A DNA stretch of 64,000 bases from Hymenobacter cheonanensis (GTDB taxonomy: Bacteria > Bacteroidota > Bacteroidia > Cytophagales > Hymenobacteraceae). Positions 18,357-26,123 of this stretch are shown here, one piece after another. Where the stretch lies: the NCBI RefSeq assembly GCF_030581075.1, contig NZ_JAUQSW010000001.1, positions 558,001 to 622,000 on the forward strand, read 5' to 3'. Positions within the stretch are counted from its first letter, which is position 1. Every line of letters begins with the position of its first letter. Position numbers and translations under genes: made by a program. The notes beneath the pieces were generated by a model. The model saw only the letters and a program-made list of their open reading frames with translations. It did not search any database and was not told the DNA's origin.

Positions 18357-18845
18357 ATGAACAGCGCACCTCAACCCCCTAGCCCCGAGTTTATGCGCGA
18401 AGCCATCGAGCTTTCGCTCACCAATATGCAGGCGGGCCGGGGCGGGCCGTTTGGCGCGGTGGTAGTGAAGGACGGGCAGATTATCGCGCGCGGCTTCAAC
18501 CAGGTGACCAGCACCAACGACCCCACCTGCCACGCCGAGGTCGATGCCATCCGGAAGGCGTGCCAGGCGCTGGGCACCTTTCAGCTGGCGGGCTGCGACC
18601 TCTACACCAGCTGCGAGCCGTGCCCCATGTGCCTGGGCGCCATCTACTGGGCCCGGCCGGCGCGGGTGTTCTACGCCAATACCAAGGCCGACGCGGCCGC
18701 TATTGGCTTCGACGACCAGTTTATCTACGATGAGATAGATAAGCCGCTGGCCGAGCGCCAGCTGCCCATGCAGCAGTTCCTGCGCGAGGAGGCGCTCGTG
18801 TCGTTTCAGGCCTGGGCCGCCCGCGAGAACCGCATCGACTACTAG
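18357..18845 (+). CDS. Nucleoside/guanine deaminase
   Basis: A 162-residue zinc deaminase of the cytidine-deaminase superfamily, with the length and ending of Bacillus-type guanine deaminase. Zinc and proton-shuttle residues lie in TCHAEVDAI (His, Glu) and CEPCPMCLGAI (two Cys). The C-terminus (EREN-like AARENRIDY) and FDDQFIYDEI favour guanine deaminase, which converts guanine to xanthine in purine salvage, over tRNA adenosine deaminase. An ATG at 18357 was chosen over an in-frame GTG at 18348. Confidence 0.88.
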   Translation: MNSAPQPPSPEFMREAIELSLTNMQAGRGGPFGAVVVKDGQIIARGFNQVTSTNDPTCHAEVDAIRKACQALGTFQLAGCDLYTSCEPCPMCLGAIYWARPARVFYANTKADAAAIGFDDQFIYDEIDKPLAERQLPMQQFLREEALVSFQAWAARENRIDY

Positions 18846-18851
18846 GGGCGG

Positions 18852-19634
18852 CTACGACTTCTTTGTGAAGTCGAGGTTGTATACCACGTTCAGCCGCAGG
18901 CCATTATTAAGCTCCACCACGGGCTGGCTGCTGGCCGCGTCGGGCTCGCTGTGCGAGCGCACCTGGTAGAGGTAGTTCAGCTCCAGCTTGGCATTATCGG
19001 TAAACTGATAGCCTAGCCCGCCCGAGAGGCGGTTCTGGTTGAATACATTCTGGCCCACGTTCTGGCCGAAGCCGATGAACAGCTCGTCGAAGGCCGTGAG
19101 GTAGAACTCCTTATCGTCGAGGCTGGCGCCTTGCAGCGGCAGCTCGGCTTCGAGCTGGTAGCGAATGCGGTTCTGGTATTCCCAGCGCTCCACGGGGCCT
19201 TCGCCGGTGGGGCCGCGGGCGCCTATCCAGCGCTGCTCCAGCCGGATGCGCTGGCTCAGGCCCACGCGCCCGAGCCTGTCGGCGAGCGACACGTCTTCGT
19301 AGAGGCGGTGCTCGGGGGTGGCCTGGCCGGGCACTTCGGCGTACTGGCCGTAGCGGTGGCTCTGAAAGTAGGTGTAGCCGCCCGAGGCCTTCACCCGCGC
19401 CGAGAGGGTGCGCACGAGGCCCAGGCGGGCTAGCTGCTGCTGGGGGTCGCGCAGCCAATCCACGCGCCGCCACTGGTACTCGGTGTGGATGGCCCACTTG
19501 TCGGCCACCTTGTGGTCGCCCACATACACGAGCCAGGCCAGGCTGTGAAAATCGTTGAGCCGCGCCGACTGGCCGTGGCTGGCGGGGGCTGCCGCCCCCA
19601 CGAGCCCGGCCAGCAGTAGTAGTTGCTTTATCAC
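18852..19634 (-). CDS. DUF2490 outer-membrane protein
   Basis: A 260-residue protein with a signal peptide (MIKQLLLLAGLVGAAAPASHGQ) and a beta-barrel-like pattern of alternating residues. Features of DUF2490 are DKWAIHTEYQWRR, GGYTYFQSHRYGQ, RIRLEQRW, WEYQNRIRYQ, the DELFIGFG motif and a terminal strand ending NVVYNLDF. It is expected in the outer membrane; the role is unknown. It converges tail to tail with the deaminase gene, leaving only 6 bp. Confidence 0.88.
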   Translation of the reverse strand: MIKQLLLLAGLVGAAAPASHGQSARLNDFHSLAWLVYVGDHKVADKWAIHTEYQWRRVDWLRDPQQQLARLGLVRTLSARVKASGGYTYFQSHRYGQYAEVPGQATPEHRLYEDVSLADRLGRVGLSQRIRLEQRWIGARGPTGEGPVERWEYQNRIRYQLEAELPLQGASLDDKEFYLTAFDELFIGFGQNVGQNVFNQNRLSGGLGYQFTDNAKLELNYLYQVRSHSEPDAASSQPVVELNNGLRLNVVYNLDFTKKS

Positions 19635-19782
19635 GCTGGGCTAACAGCCGGGCGGGGCCAGGGGTTTGGCGGCGCGGCCGGGCGGCCCAATCACGTAAAG
19701 AGGCTGGCTCGCCGTACTTTGCTTTCGCCAGCGGTCGTTTGGGCCGCTGGGTGCGTATTTCTTTCCTGCCACCTCCCCCGCC

Positions 19783-20109
19783 ATGCCTACTCCTGCCGAC
19801 GTTTTTGTGCACCACGTCTTGTTTTACCTGCCCGCCACCGCCAGCGATGCCGACCGCGCCAAGCTGCTGGAAGGGTTGCAGATGCTGCGGGGCATTCCGG
19901 CCATCAGGCTGGCCCACATCGGCACGCCGGCCGCCACCAACCGCGCCGTTATCGAGCGCACCTATACCTATTCGTGGCTGTGCTTTTTTGAGAGCGCCGA
20001 GGCGGAACTCAACTACCAGCAGCACCCGATTCACGATGATTTTCGAAACCAGTATGCGCGCTACTGGGAAAAAGTCGTCATCTACGACGCGGTGGGCCCC
20101 ACAGCCTGA
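19783..20109 (+). CDS. Dabb (stress-responsive alpha/beta barrel) protein
   Basis: A 108-residue single-domain ferredoxin-like protein. It begins VFVHHVLFYLP and ends HPIHDDFRNQYARYWEKVVIYD, the typical Dabb strand-helix plan; family members form dimeric barrels. The function in bacteria is uncertain. It converges on pyrC with 75 bp between. Confidence 0.85.
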   Translation: MPTPADVFVHHVLFYLPATASDADRAKLLEGLQMLRGIPAIRLAHIGTPAATNRAVIERTYTYSWLCFFESAEAELNYQQHPIHDDFRNQYARYWEKVVIYDAVGPTA

Positions 20110-20184
20110 GGCTAGCCCCACGGGCGGGGCCCAGCCTACGCCGCTGGTCAGGAATGGTGCGCCTTGCCACTGCGCAGCGGATGG

Positions 20185-21462
20185 CTAGCGCTCCAGCAGG
20201 ATTTCCGACCCTAAAAGCACCAGGTCTACCCGGCCTTTCAGCGTCTGGTCGATAAAGGGCGTGTTCTGGGACTTGGATTTCATGAAGTCCCGCGTGAAGG
20301 TCGTTTCCGCCTCGGTATCGAACAGCACGCAATTAGCTTCTTGACCGACTTCGATGGCGGGCACCGGCAGGCCCATCAGGCGGCGGGGCTCGGCCGAGTA
20401 ACGCTTCACCACCAGGTCCCACCCAAATTTGCCGGGCCCGACGAAGAAGTGGTGGAGCGACACCAGGGCCGTATCCAGGCCGGTGATGCCGTTGGGCGCG
20501 CTCAGGAAATCCTGGGCTTTTTCGAACGGCGTGTGCGGCGCGTGGTCGGTGGCAATGAGGTCGAAGACGCCCTCGATGAGCCCTTCGAGCAGGGCGTCGC
20601 AATCGGCCTGCGTGCGCAGCGGCGGGTTCATCTTGTAGTTGGTGTCGTAGTCGCCGATGTGCTCGTCGGTGAACAGCAGGTGGTGCGGGGCCACTTCGGC
20701 CGTCACCTGCACATCGCCGCGCGATTTCCACCAGCGGATGGTTTCCATGCCGAGCTTGCTCGACACGTGCTGGATGTGCACGTGCGCGCCCGCCGCCCGG
20801 GCCAGCCGGATGTCGCGGTCGATAATAATCTCTTCGGCGCACGCCGGCGAGCCCTTGATGCCGAGCCGGTAGCTCATCACCCCTTCGTTGAGGGCGCGCG
20901 GCCCGGCCAGCTCCGGCACCTCGCAGTGGCTGGCGAAAAACATCCCGAACTCGGTGGCGTACTGCATGGCCCGCAGCAGCACCGCCGGGTCGTTGGTGGT
21001 GTCGCCGTCGTCGGTGAGCATCTTCACCCCGAGGCCGCGCATCCCCTCAATTTCGGCCAGCTCCCGGCCCTCGCGGTTCTTGGTAACGCAGCCGGAAGTG
21101 TACACCGGAATGCGCGAGCGGTCCTTGGCATTTTCCAGCACGGTGGCCACGGTAGTGGCCGAGTCGAGGGCCGGGCGGGTGTTCGGCATCATCACCACGC
21201 CGGTTACGCCGCCGTTGATGGCCGCCTCGCTGCCCGTGGTAATGGTTTCCTTGTTCTCAAAGCCGGGGGCGCGGAAATGGACGTGGGCATCGAACATGCC
21301 CGGCATCAGCACCCGGCCGCGCGCGTCGATGACCCGGGCGCCCTCGGGAATGGCCAGGCTGCGGCCGATGTCCTGAATTTTTCCTTCGACAATCAGAACA
21401 TCGCCCTCAGCAAGCACGGGTGAATGTTCGGAAGCGATGCGGGCATTTTGAAGGAGAAGCAT
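20185..21462 (-). CDS. pyrC: Dihydroorotase
   Basis: A 425-residue zinc amidohydrolase that closes carbamoyl-aspartate to dihydroorotate, step three of pyrimidine synthesis. Motifs: GMFDAHVHFRAPGFENKE (zinc His pair, substrate Arg), MPNTRPALDS, GVKMLTDDGD, HVQHVSS-like HIQHVSSK, EVAPHHLLFTDEH, and DLIATDHAPH (catalytic Asp). This is the longer type I form. pyrB lies 77 bp upstream on the same strand and the two should form an operon controlled from the leader at about 22.5-22.8 kb. Confidence 0.95.
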   Translation of the reverse strand: MLLLQNARIASEHSPVLAEGDVLIVEGKIQDIGRSLAIPEGARVIDARGRVLMPGMFDAHVHFRAPGFENKETITTGSEAAINGGVTGVVMMPNTRPALDSATTVATVLENAKDRSRIPVYTSGCVTKNREGRELAEIEGMRGLGVKMLTDDGDTTNDPAVLLRAMQYATEFGMFFASHCEVPELAGPRALNEGVMSYRLGIKGSPACAEEIIIDRDIRLARAAGAHVHIQHVSSKLGMETIRWWKSRGDVQVTAEVAPHHLLFTDEHIGDYDTNYKMNPPLRTQADCDALLEGLIEGVFDLIATDHAPHTPFEKAQDFLSAPNGITGLDTALVSLHHFFVGPGKFGWDLVVKRYSAEPRRLMGLPVPAIEVGQEANCVLFDTEAETTFTRDFMKSKSQNTPFIDQTLKGRVDLVLLGSEILLER

Positions 21463-21539
21463 GAAGTAATAATGGCTGTAAACCGGCTAGGGGTATGGGA
21501 GAGATAAAGGAAGATAAAGGCCGCCGCCGCGGCCGGCGC

Positions 21540-22523
21540 TTATGATATAACCGCCTTTGAGCCAGCCCGCTGCTGCGTGGCATAAGTCGATTCCTGCTTC
21601 GGAAACTCCCCGCCCGGCGTGAGCCAGTCGAGCACGGCCATGCGGATGGAGATGCCGTTTTCGACCTGGTTGGTGATGAGGCTGCGCTCGTAGTCCATCA
21701 CGGCGTCGCACAGCTCGACCCCCCGGTTTACGGGGCCGGGGTGCATGATGTAGAGGCCGCGGTCGCGGATTTCGGCCAGCCGGGTATTAGTGATGCCGTA
21801 CACCCGGTGGTATTCGCGCACGCTGGGAAAAAACTGCACGTCCTGGCGCTCCAGCTGCACGCGCAGCAGGTACACCACATCGGGCGCCCAGGCCAGGGCC
21901 GCCTCGTAGTCGGTGAAGCGGCGAATGCTGGCCGGCACGTACTTGGGCACCAGCGAGCCCGGGCCGAGGTAAGCGACCTCGATGCCCAGCTTTTGCAGCA
22001 GCGTGCTAGTGGAGCGCGCCACGCGCGAGTGCAGAATATCGCCGATGATGAGGACTTTTTTGCCCCGGGGGTCGGGAAATTTCTCCTTGATGGTGAAGGC
22101 GTCGAGCAGGGCCTGGGTGGGGTGCTCGTGCGCCCCGTCGCCGGCGTTGATGACCGAGGCCGTGGTTTGGCGGGCAATCATGCCGGGCAGGCCCGAGTGG
22201 CTGTGGCGCACCACAATGTAGTCGGTGCGCATGGCCTGGAGCGTCTCAATCGTTTCGCGCACCGACTCGCCTTTGGTGATGGAGGAGTGGGCGACGTCGA
22301 AATTCGTGACTTCCGCCGAGAGGCGCTTGGCCGCGACCTCGAACGAGGAGTGCGTGCGGGTGCTGGCCTCGTAGAACAGCATGAGCACGGACTTGCCCTC
22401 GAGGGCGGGAATTTTCTTCACCGAGTGGGAGAACAGTTTTTTGAACGACGTGGATTGGTCGAGCAAAAACTCGATTTCCTCCCGGTGGAGGGAGGCGATG
22501 TCGAGCAGGTCTTTACGTGCCAT
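21540..22523 (-). CDS. pyrB: Aspartate carbamoyltransferase catalytic subunit
   Basis: A 327-residue transcarbamoylase joining carbamoyl phosphate and aspartate, the first committed step of pyrimidine synthesis. The carbamoyl-phosphate motif is FYEASTRTHSSFE (usually STRTR, here STRTH). HPTQALLDAFTI and the aspartate-binding region LLRVQLERQ are present. It is slightly longer than the usual 305-310 residues because of a C-terminal tail. The first gene of the pyrB-pyrC operon, it is preceded by a leader with a terminator-like hairpin. No pyrI or pyrR gene is next to it. Confidence 0.95.
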   Translation of the reverse strand: MARKDLLDIASLHREEIEFLLDQSTSFKKLFSHSVKKIPALEGKSVLMLFYEASTRTHSSFEVAAKRLSAEVTNFDVAHSSITKGESVRETIETLQAMRTDYIVVRHSHSGLPGMIARQTTASVINAGDGAHEHPTQALLDAFTIKEKFPDPRGKKVLIIGDILHSRVARSTSTLLQKLGIEVAYLGPGSLVPKYVPASIRRFTDYEAALAWAPDVVYLLRVQLERQDVQFFPSVREYHRVYGITNTRLAEIRDRGLYIMHPGPVNRGVELCDAVMDYERSLITNQVENGISIRMAVLDWLTPGGEFPKQESTYATQQRAGSKAVIS

Positions 22524-22576
22524 ACCGATAGTGAGGTAAAATGAGATTAACTAGCTGAAACGGATAAGAAGAAGGC

Positions 22577-22816
22577 TTATCGGCCCCGCCCTGCGGCGGG
22601 CAGGCTGCCTGGCGGCGCGGCGGCCGCCCAACTCAGCGGGCATAAAAAAACCGTTTCGGAATCCGAAACGGTGGCGGGGCAGCAAGCAGAAAAAATAACG
22701 GAAATACCAAAGGCAAAATCGGGAAAACCAATGGAGGCGAAGACCTTCCGGCTCACCCGCGGCTCCCGGCCGAGCAGGGTTCCGCGCTTCATCAACAGGT
22801 TTTTTGGTTGAAGCAT
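22577..22816 (-). CDS. Possible leader peptide ORF ahead of pyrB
   Basis: A 79-codon frame that starts MLQPKNLLMKRGTLL and overlaps the terminator hairpin. It has no similarity I recognise. The middle is rich in Phe, Ile, Val and Ser because it is encoded by T-rich codons, and the last 20 codons lie beyond the hairpin. If translated, its value may be in ribosome position and not in the peptide. The ATG lies within a few bases of the predicted transcription start, so initiation would be almost leaderless. This is a weak gene call. Confidence 0.35.
   Translation of the reverse strand: MLQPKNLLMKRGTLLGREPRVSRKVFASIGFPDFAFGISVIFSACCPATVSDSETVFLCPLSWAAAAPPGSLPAAGRGR
22650..22672 (-). terminator. 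Attenuator-like hairpin before pyrB
   Basis: Arms ACCGTTTCGG and CCGAAACGGT with an AAT loop (ATT on the transcript), followed on the minus strand by seven T residues. This is a canonical intrinsic terminator placed 127 bases ahead of pyrB with no completed gene upstream of it. Confidence 0.8.
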
Positions 22817-22820
22817 GGTG

Positions 22821-22828
22821 CAAAGCTA
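22821..22828 (-). promoter_or_regulatory. Bacteroidota-type -7 element for pyrBC
   Basis: TAGCTTTG on the minus strand fits the TAnnTTTG consensus of Bacteroidota housekeeping promoters. No clear TTG -33 partner is seen at the expected distance. Placement just ahead of the leader suggests transcription starts near 22816. Confidence 0.4.
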
Positions 22829-23325
22829 CGGTATTGTTACGTACTCTTTGAGCATGTTCGGCAAGGATTTTCGCGGAGGCCAGCGCCTGGGCGAGCAACG
22901 AGCCCTCGGCTTGGTGCGCCGTGCGGAAGTGTTTCGGGCCGCTCGTGTGCGCCAAAGGCTGGGCCCGAATGCCCCTGGGCCCGCGCTCGGCAGTGAGCCT
23001 GGGCCTGGCTTCTACCTCCCGCAGCAGCATTACCTGGGGCCCGCAGCGGGGGCCGCTGTACAATGCTGGCTAGTAGCCGCCGGGGCCGGCATTCGCTGAC
23101 CAAAAAGCAGGCTAGGGCCGGCCCCACGCCCTGGCGCCGGGCGAGGTGGCCGGTGGCCGCAGCGGGGCTACGAAGGCGGCGGGGCTACCAGGTGAAAATA
23201 CCTGTTTTGAAAGTTAAGTATATATACGCTAGCGCGATAAGCAGGGCCGTTCGTCTCTTTGTGGCAGGCCAGGTGCTGGCTTTTTCGCCCGCCTGCCTTT
23301 TCGCCCTTCCTTTTTTTCCTGCTCC
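22829..23325. other. Intergenic stretch without a supported gene
   Basis: Short frames exist on both strands but show no recognisable domain and read like shadows of GC-rich DNA. One small inverted repeat, CAGGT-GAAAAT-ACCTG, lies at 23189-23204, about 120 bp before the decayed toxin-like gene; its role is unknown. Confidence 0.5.
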
Positions 23326-23957
23326 ATGACCCCCACTACCTCCACCCTCCAGTGGCCCCGCACCAGTTCAGCGTGGCCAACCAAGCGCTCAACCCGGCCA
23401 GCAGTGGCACGAGCGGCCAGCTTTTAAAGCTCAACAGCGCGGCGCAGGCCATCGCCAACCAAGCGCAGTTTCCGACCATTCCGGCCGTGCCCACGCTGGC
23501 TAGCCTCAATACCCACCTGGCAACGGCCCAGGGGCACGCCAATGCCTGGCTCAACACTTACAGCGGCAGTGTGCTGGACACGCTGCAAGGGGTGGTGACG
23601 TTTGGCGAGCTATTCACCAAGCTTTATAACCCGCTGCACGCGGCGGCGGTGGCGCTGGGCACGCAGAGCGGCTTCGCCCCCAACCAGCGCCTGATTCAGG
23701 CGCTGCAACAGTAGGTGCAGGGCGAGCAGCGCAAGGTGCAGGGCGTGGCCCGGGAGTTTCGCACTTTGGCCAATGGCTTCGGGCTGCTGCTCACCGTGGC
23801 AGGGGCCCCGTCGGCGGGCTTCTTCACCAGCCAGGTGATGGCGGCCAGCAAATTTTGGGGCGATGTGCCGGCCGACTGCCAGACCTGGCTGGCCGCCGCG
23901 GCCGGGTTCGGCACCGCCGCCGATGCCCCGGCCCTGCGGCGCCAGGCCGGGGCCTAG
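23326..23957 (+). pseudogene. Decayed helical, HBL-toxin-like gene
   Basis: The coding-like frame runs from about 23345 to 23957 and is broken by an in-frame TAG at 23712. The only reasonable ATG (23326, MTPTTSTLQ) is in another frame, which points to a second lesion near the start. The text is helical: LLKLNSAAQAIANQ, HANAWLNTYSGSVLDTLQG, FTKLYNPLHAAAVAL, then after the stop VQGVAREFRTLANGF. The layout recalls the HBL/NHE family of alpha-pore-forming proteins, but the match is by eye and weak. It is also short for that family. I treat it as a pseudogene. Confidence 0.45.
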
Positions 23958-24336
23958 CCCGCCCGCCAGGCTTGGCAGCAGGCCGGCACCTGCTGCGCCG
24001 GCCTGCTGCCGCCCCCGCCCCGGTGTGTGACGGTATGCGGGCCGCCCCGGGTTGCCGGGGGCCGGTTAAACAAGGAAATCGCTGACCCGCTCCGCCTGAG
24101 CGTGTGCACCCTGAAATACCCCCGCAGCCAGCAAGCTGCCGTTGCTAGCCGGCCGCCGCCGCTCCCGGCCTCCCGCCAGCGGCGGCGCTGACCGGCCCGG
24201 CCGCTCCCGTGCGAACCAGCGCTAGCCCCAGTGCCCCTGCGCCGGGCGGCCAGGCACTTTTACCTCCAGGCGGGGGCGCCGGCCAGGAGCGGTTGCTTTT
24301 CGGTTTAAAAACTTGAAAATAAGTGATTTGTAGGTT
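23958..24336. other. Intergenic region upstream of the S53 peptidase gene
   Basis: The first 200 bases are GC-rich and hold no supported gene. The last 60 bases (from about 24298) turn A/T-rich (TTTAAAAACTTGAAAATAAG) and probably hold the promoter of the S53 gene. No exact consensus elements could be fixed. Confidence 0.4.
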
Positions 24337-26073
24337 ATGCAAGCCGTACCCATGACTCCTTCCTTCCTCGTTATTCCGGGCTCGGCACCGCAGGCGGTGG
24401 GCACGCTGGCGGGCTATCCCAACCCCGCCCGGCTGCTCACGGTAGAGCTGCTGCTGCGCCGCCCGGCGGCCACTCCCGAGCTGACGGCCCGCCTGGCCGC
24501 GCTGCTGAGCGCGCCGCCCCACCTGCGCACCTACCCCTCGCACGACGAGCTGACGCAGCTGCTGGGCACTACCCCGGCCGACCTGGCCACCGTAGCCGAC
24601 TACTACCAGGGCCGGCAGCTCCAGGTGCAGCGCAGCTGCCTGCTCACGGGCAGCCTCACGCTTACGGGCACCGTGCAGGCCGTGGAGCAGGCCTTCCACA
24701 CCCGCGTGGCCGTGTTGCAGAGCGCGGGGCAGCCCCCGTTTCTGGCGGGCCTTACTCCCCTGCTGATGCCGCCCGCCCTGGCAGGCCTGGTGCGGCAGGC
24801 GCAGCCCCTGGAGCGGCCTGTGCGCCGCGAGTCGCGCCGCCCGGCCCGCCTGCGCCGCCCGCTGCCAGCGGGCGAGGGCAGCCCCCCGCCCGCCGACGAC
24901 CACGCAACCACCATGCCCCCCGGCTACACCCCGCAGGAACTGGCCCGCGCCTACGCCTTCCCGGCCGGGCTGGCGGGCGAAGGGCAAACCATCGGCTTTG
25001 TGGAGCTGGGCGGCAAGCTCAACCAGGGCGACCTAAAGGAATTTTTTGCGGAGGCCGGCCTCAAGAAGCCGAAAATAGTGGAGGTGGGTACCCCCCCGCC
25101 CACCGGCCCGGCCGCCACTAGCCTGCTCGACAACGCGGAGGTGGCCCTGGACCTGGAGGTGGCCGGGGCGCTGGCCCCGCAGGCCCGCCTGGTGGTGTAC
25201 TACGGCAGCACGCTGCTGGAGGCGCTGCGGGCCGTGGTGGGCGATGCCGCCAACCACCCCGCCGTGGTGTCGGTGAGCTGGGCCGGGTCGGAATACTACT
25301 ACCCGGCGGCCGACGTGCAGGAAATGAACGAGCTGCTGTATCTGGCCGCGATGCTGGGCATCACGGTGCTGGCCGCCTCGGCCGACCACGGGGCCTACAA
25401 CCAGCTGGGGGTGCCCAACGTTTCGCTGCCCGCTTCCAGCCCCCTGGTGCTGGGCTGCGGGGGCACCGTGCCCACCATCACCGACGCGCAGCTGCTGGCC
25501 GAGGTGGTGTGGAACGAGCTGGGCGGGCAGTGGGCCACGGGAGGCGGCTATAGTACGCTGTATGCCCAGCCGGCCTACCAGCAGGCGGCCGCCAGCCACT
25601 ATCCCTACCAGCACAGCCCTTGGCGGGGCGTGCCCGACCTGGCCGCCGATGCCAGCCTGCTGCAAGGCTACCGCACCGTGTTTGGCGGGCAGCCGGTGGT
25701 GGCGGGCGGCACCAGCGCGGCCACACCCTTCTTGGCTACGCTGGTGCTGCTGCTGGGCCAGCGCCTGGGCTACCGCCTGGGCTTCCTCAACGCGGTGCTC
25801 TACGGCTTGGCCGGGTCGGTGGTCTTCCGCCCCATCACGCAGGGCAACAACCAGCTGTACTGGGCCGCCCCCGTCTGGAACCCCTGCACCGGCCTGGGCA
25901 GCCCCGTGGGCGAGCAGCTGCTGGCGGCCTTGCAGGCCCTGGCGCACCCGCCCACGCCCACGCCAGATGCCGGCGCGACGCTGCTCGCCCCCCCGGCCGC
26001 CGAGGCTACCCCGCCCGCTCTGGATGAAGAAACGCCGACCGGGCCGGCCGGCGAGCCACCGGCCACTACCTGA
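24337..26073 (+). CDS. S53 family peptidase (sedolisin/kumamolisin-like)
   Basis: A 578-residue pepstatin-insensitive serine-carboxyl peptidase. Residues 10-165 are the pro-kumamolisin activation domain (HLRTYPSHDELTQLLG); a basic linker follows (RRESRRPARLRRP, about 163-175), then the catalytic domain from about 193. The triad and oxyanion residues are placed as in kumamolisin: E268 and D272 in NAEVALDLE, D350 in AASADHG, S460 in GGTSAATP. The C-terminal calcium loop reads RPITQGNN, lacking the usual Asp. No signal peptide is visible, which is unusual. It directly precedes the Cys-rich repeat protein, so processing of that protein is a reasonable inference. Start by ATG at 24337 or 24352. 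Confidence 0.93.
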   Translation: MQAVPMTPSFLVIPGSAPQAVGTLAGYPNPARLLTVELLLRRPAATPELTARLAALLSAPPHLRTYPSHDELTQLLGTTPADLATVADYYQGRQLQVQRSCLLTGSLTLTGTVQAVEQAFHTRVAVLQSAGQPPFLAGLTPLLMPPALAGLVRQAQPLERPVRRESRRPARLRRPLPAGEGSPPPADDHATTMPPGYTPQELARAYAFPAGLAGEGQTIGFVELGGKLNQGDLKEFFAEAGLKKPKIVEVGTPPPTGPAATSLLDNAEVALDLEVAGALAPQARLVVYYGSTLLEALRAVVGDAANHPAVVSVSWAGSEYYYPAADVQEMNELLYLAAMLGITVLAASADHGAYNQLGVPNVSLPASSPLVLGCGGTVPTITDAQLLAEVVWNELGGQWATGGGYSTLYAQPAYQQAAASHYPYQHSPWRGVPDLAADASLLQGYRTVFGGQPVVAGGTSAATPFLATLVLLLGQRLGYRLGFLNAVLYGLAGSVVFRPITQGNNQLYWAAPVWNPCTGLGSPVGEQLLAALQALAHPPTPTPDAGATLLAPPAAEATPPALDEETPTGPAGEPPATT

Positions 26074-26078
26074 CTTAC

Positions 26079-26101
26079 TGCAAAAGGCCTTTGCATTTTT
26101 T
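26079..26101 (+). terminator. Short hairpin with T tract after the S53 gene
   Basis: TGCAAAAGGCCTTTGCA is a near-perfect palindrome followed by six T residues. It lies in the 50-base gap between the peptidase gene and the Cys-rich protein gene and could terminate, or partially terminate, transcription there. Confidence 0.55.
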
Positions 26102-26123
26102 CTCACTTTCACCCTTCACTCTT

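Larger units (their letters stand above)
22524..22820 (-). promoter_or_regulatory. Candidate attenuator leader of pyrBC
   Basis: About 290 bases separate a TAGCTTTG promoter element from pyrB. In transcript order there is an ATG with an open frame (79 codons), a pyrimidine-rich stretch of repeated U tracts (roughly 22690-22740), a perfect hairpin running into a U tract (22650-22672), then about 125 bases to pyrB. The frame runs through the hairpin and stops 54 bases before pyrB. This is the order seen in the enterobacterial pyrBI leader, where UTP-sensitive pausing couples translation to terminator read-through. That function here is inference. Confidence 0.5.

Noticed and set aside
22551..23063. 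170-codon minus-strand frame overlapping the pyrB leader
   Set aside because: No domain and overlaps the leader ORF and terminator in another frame.
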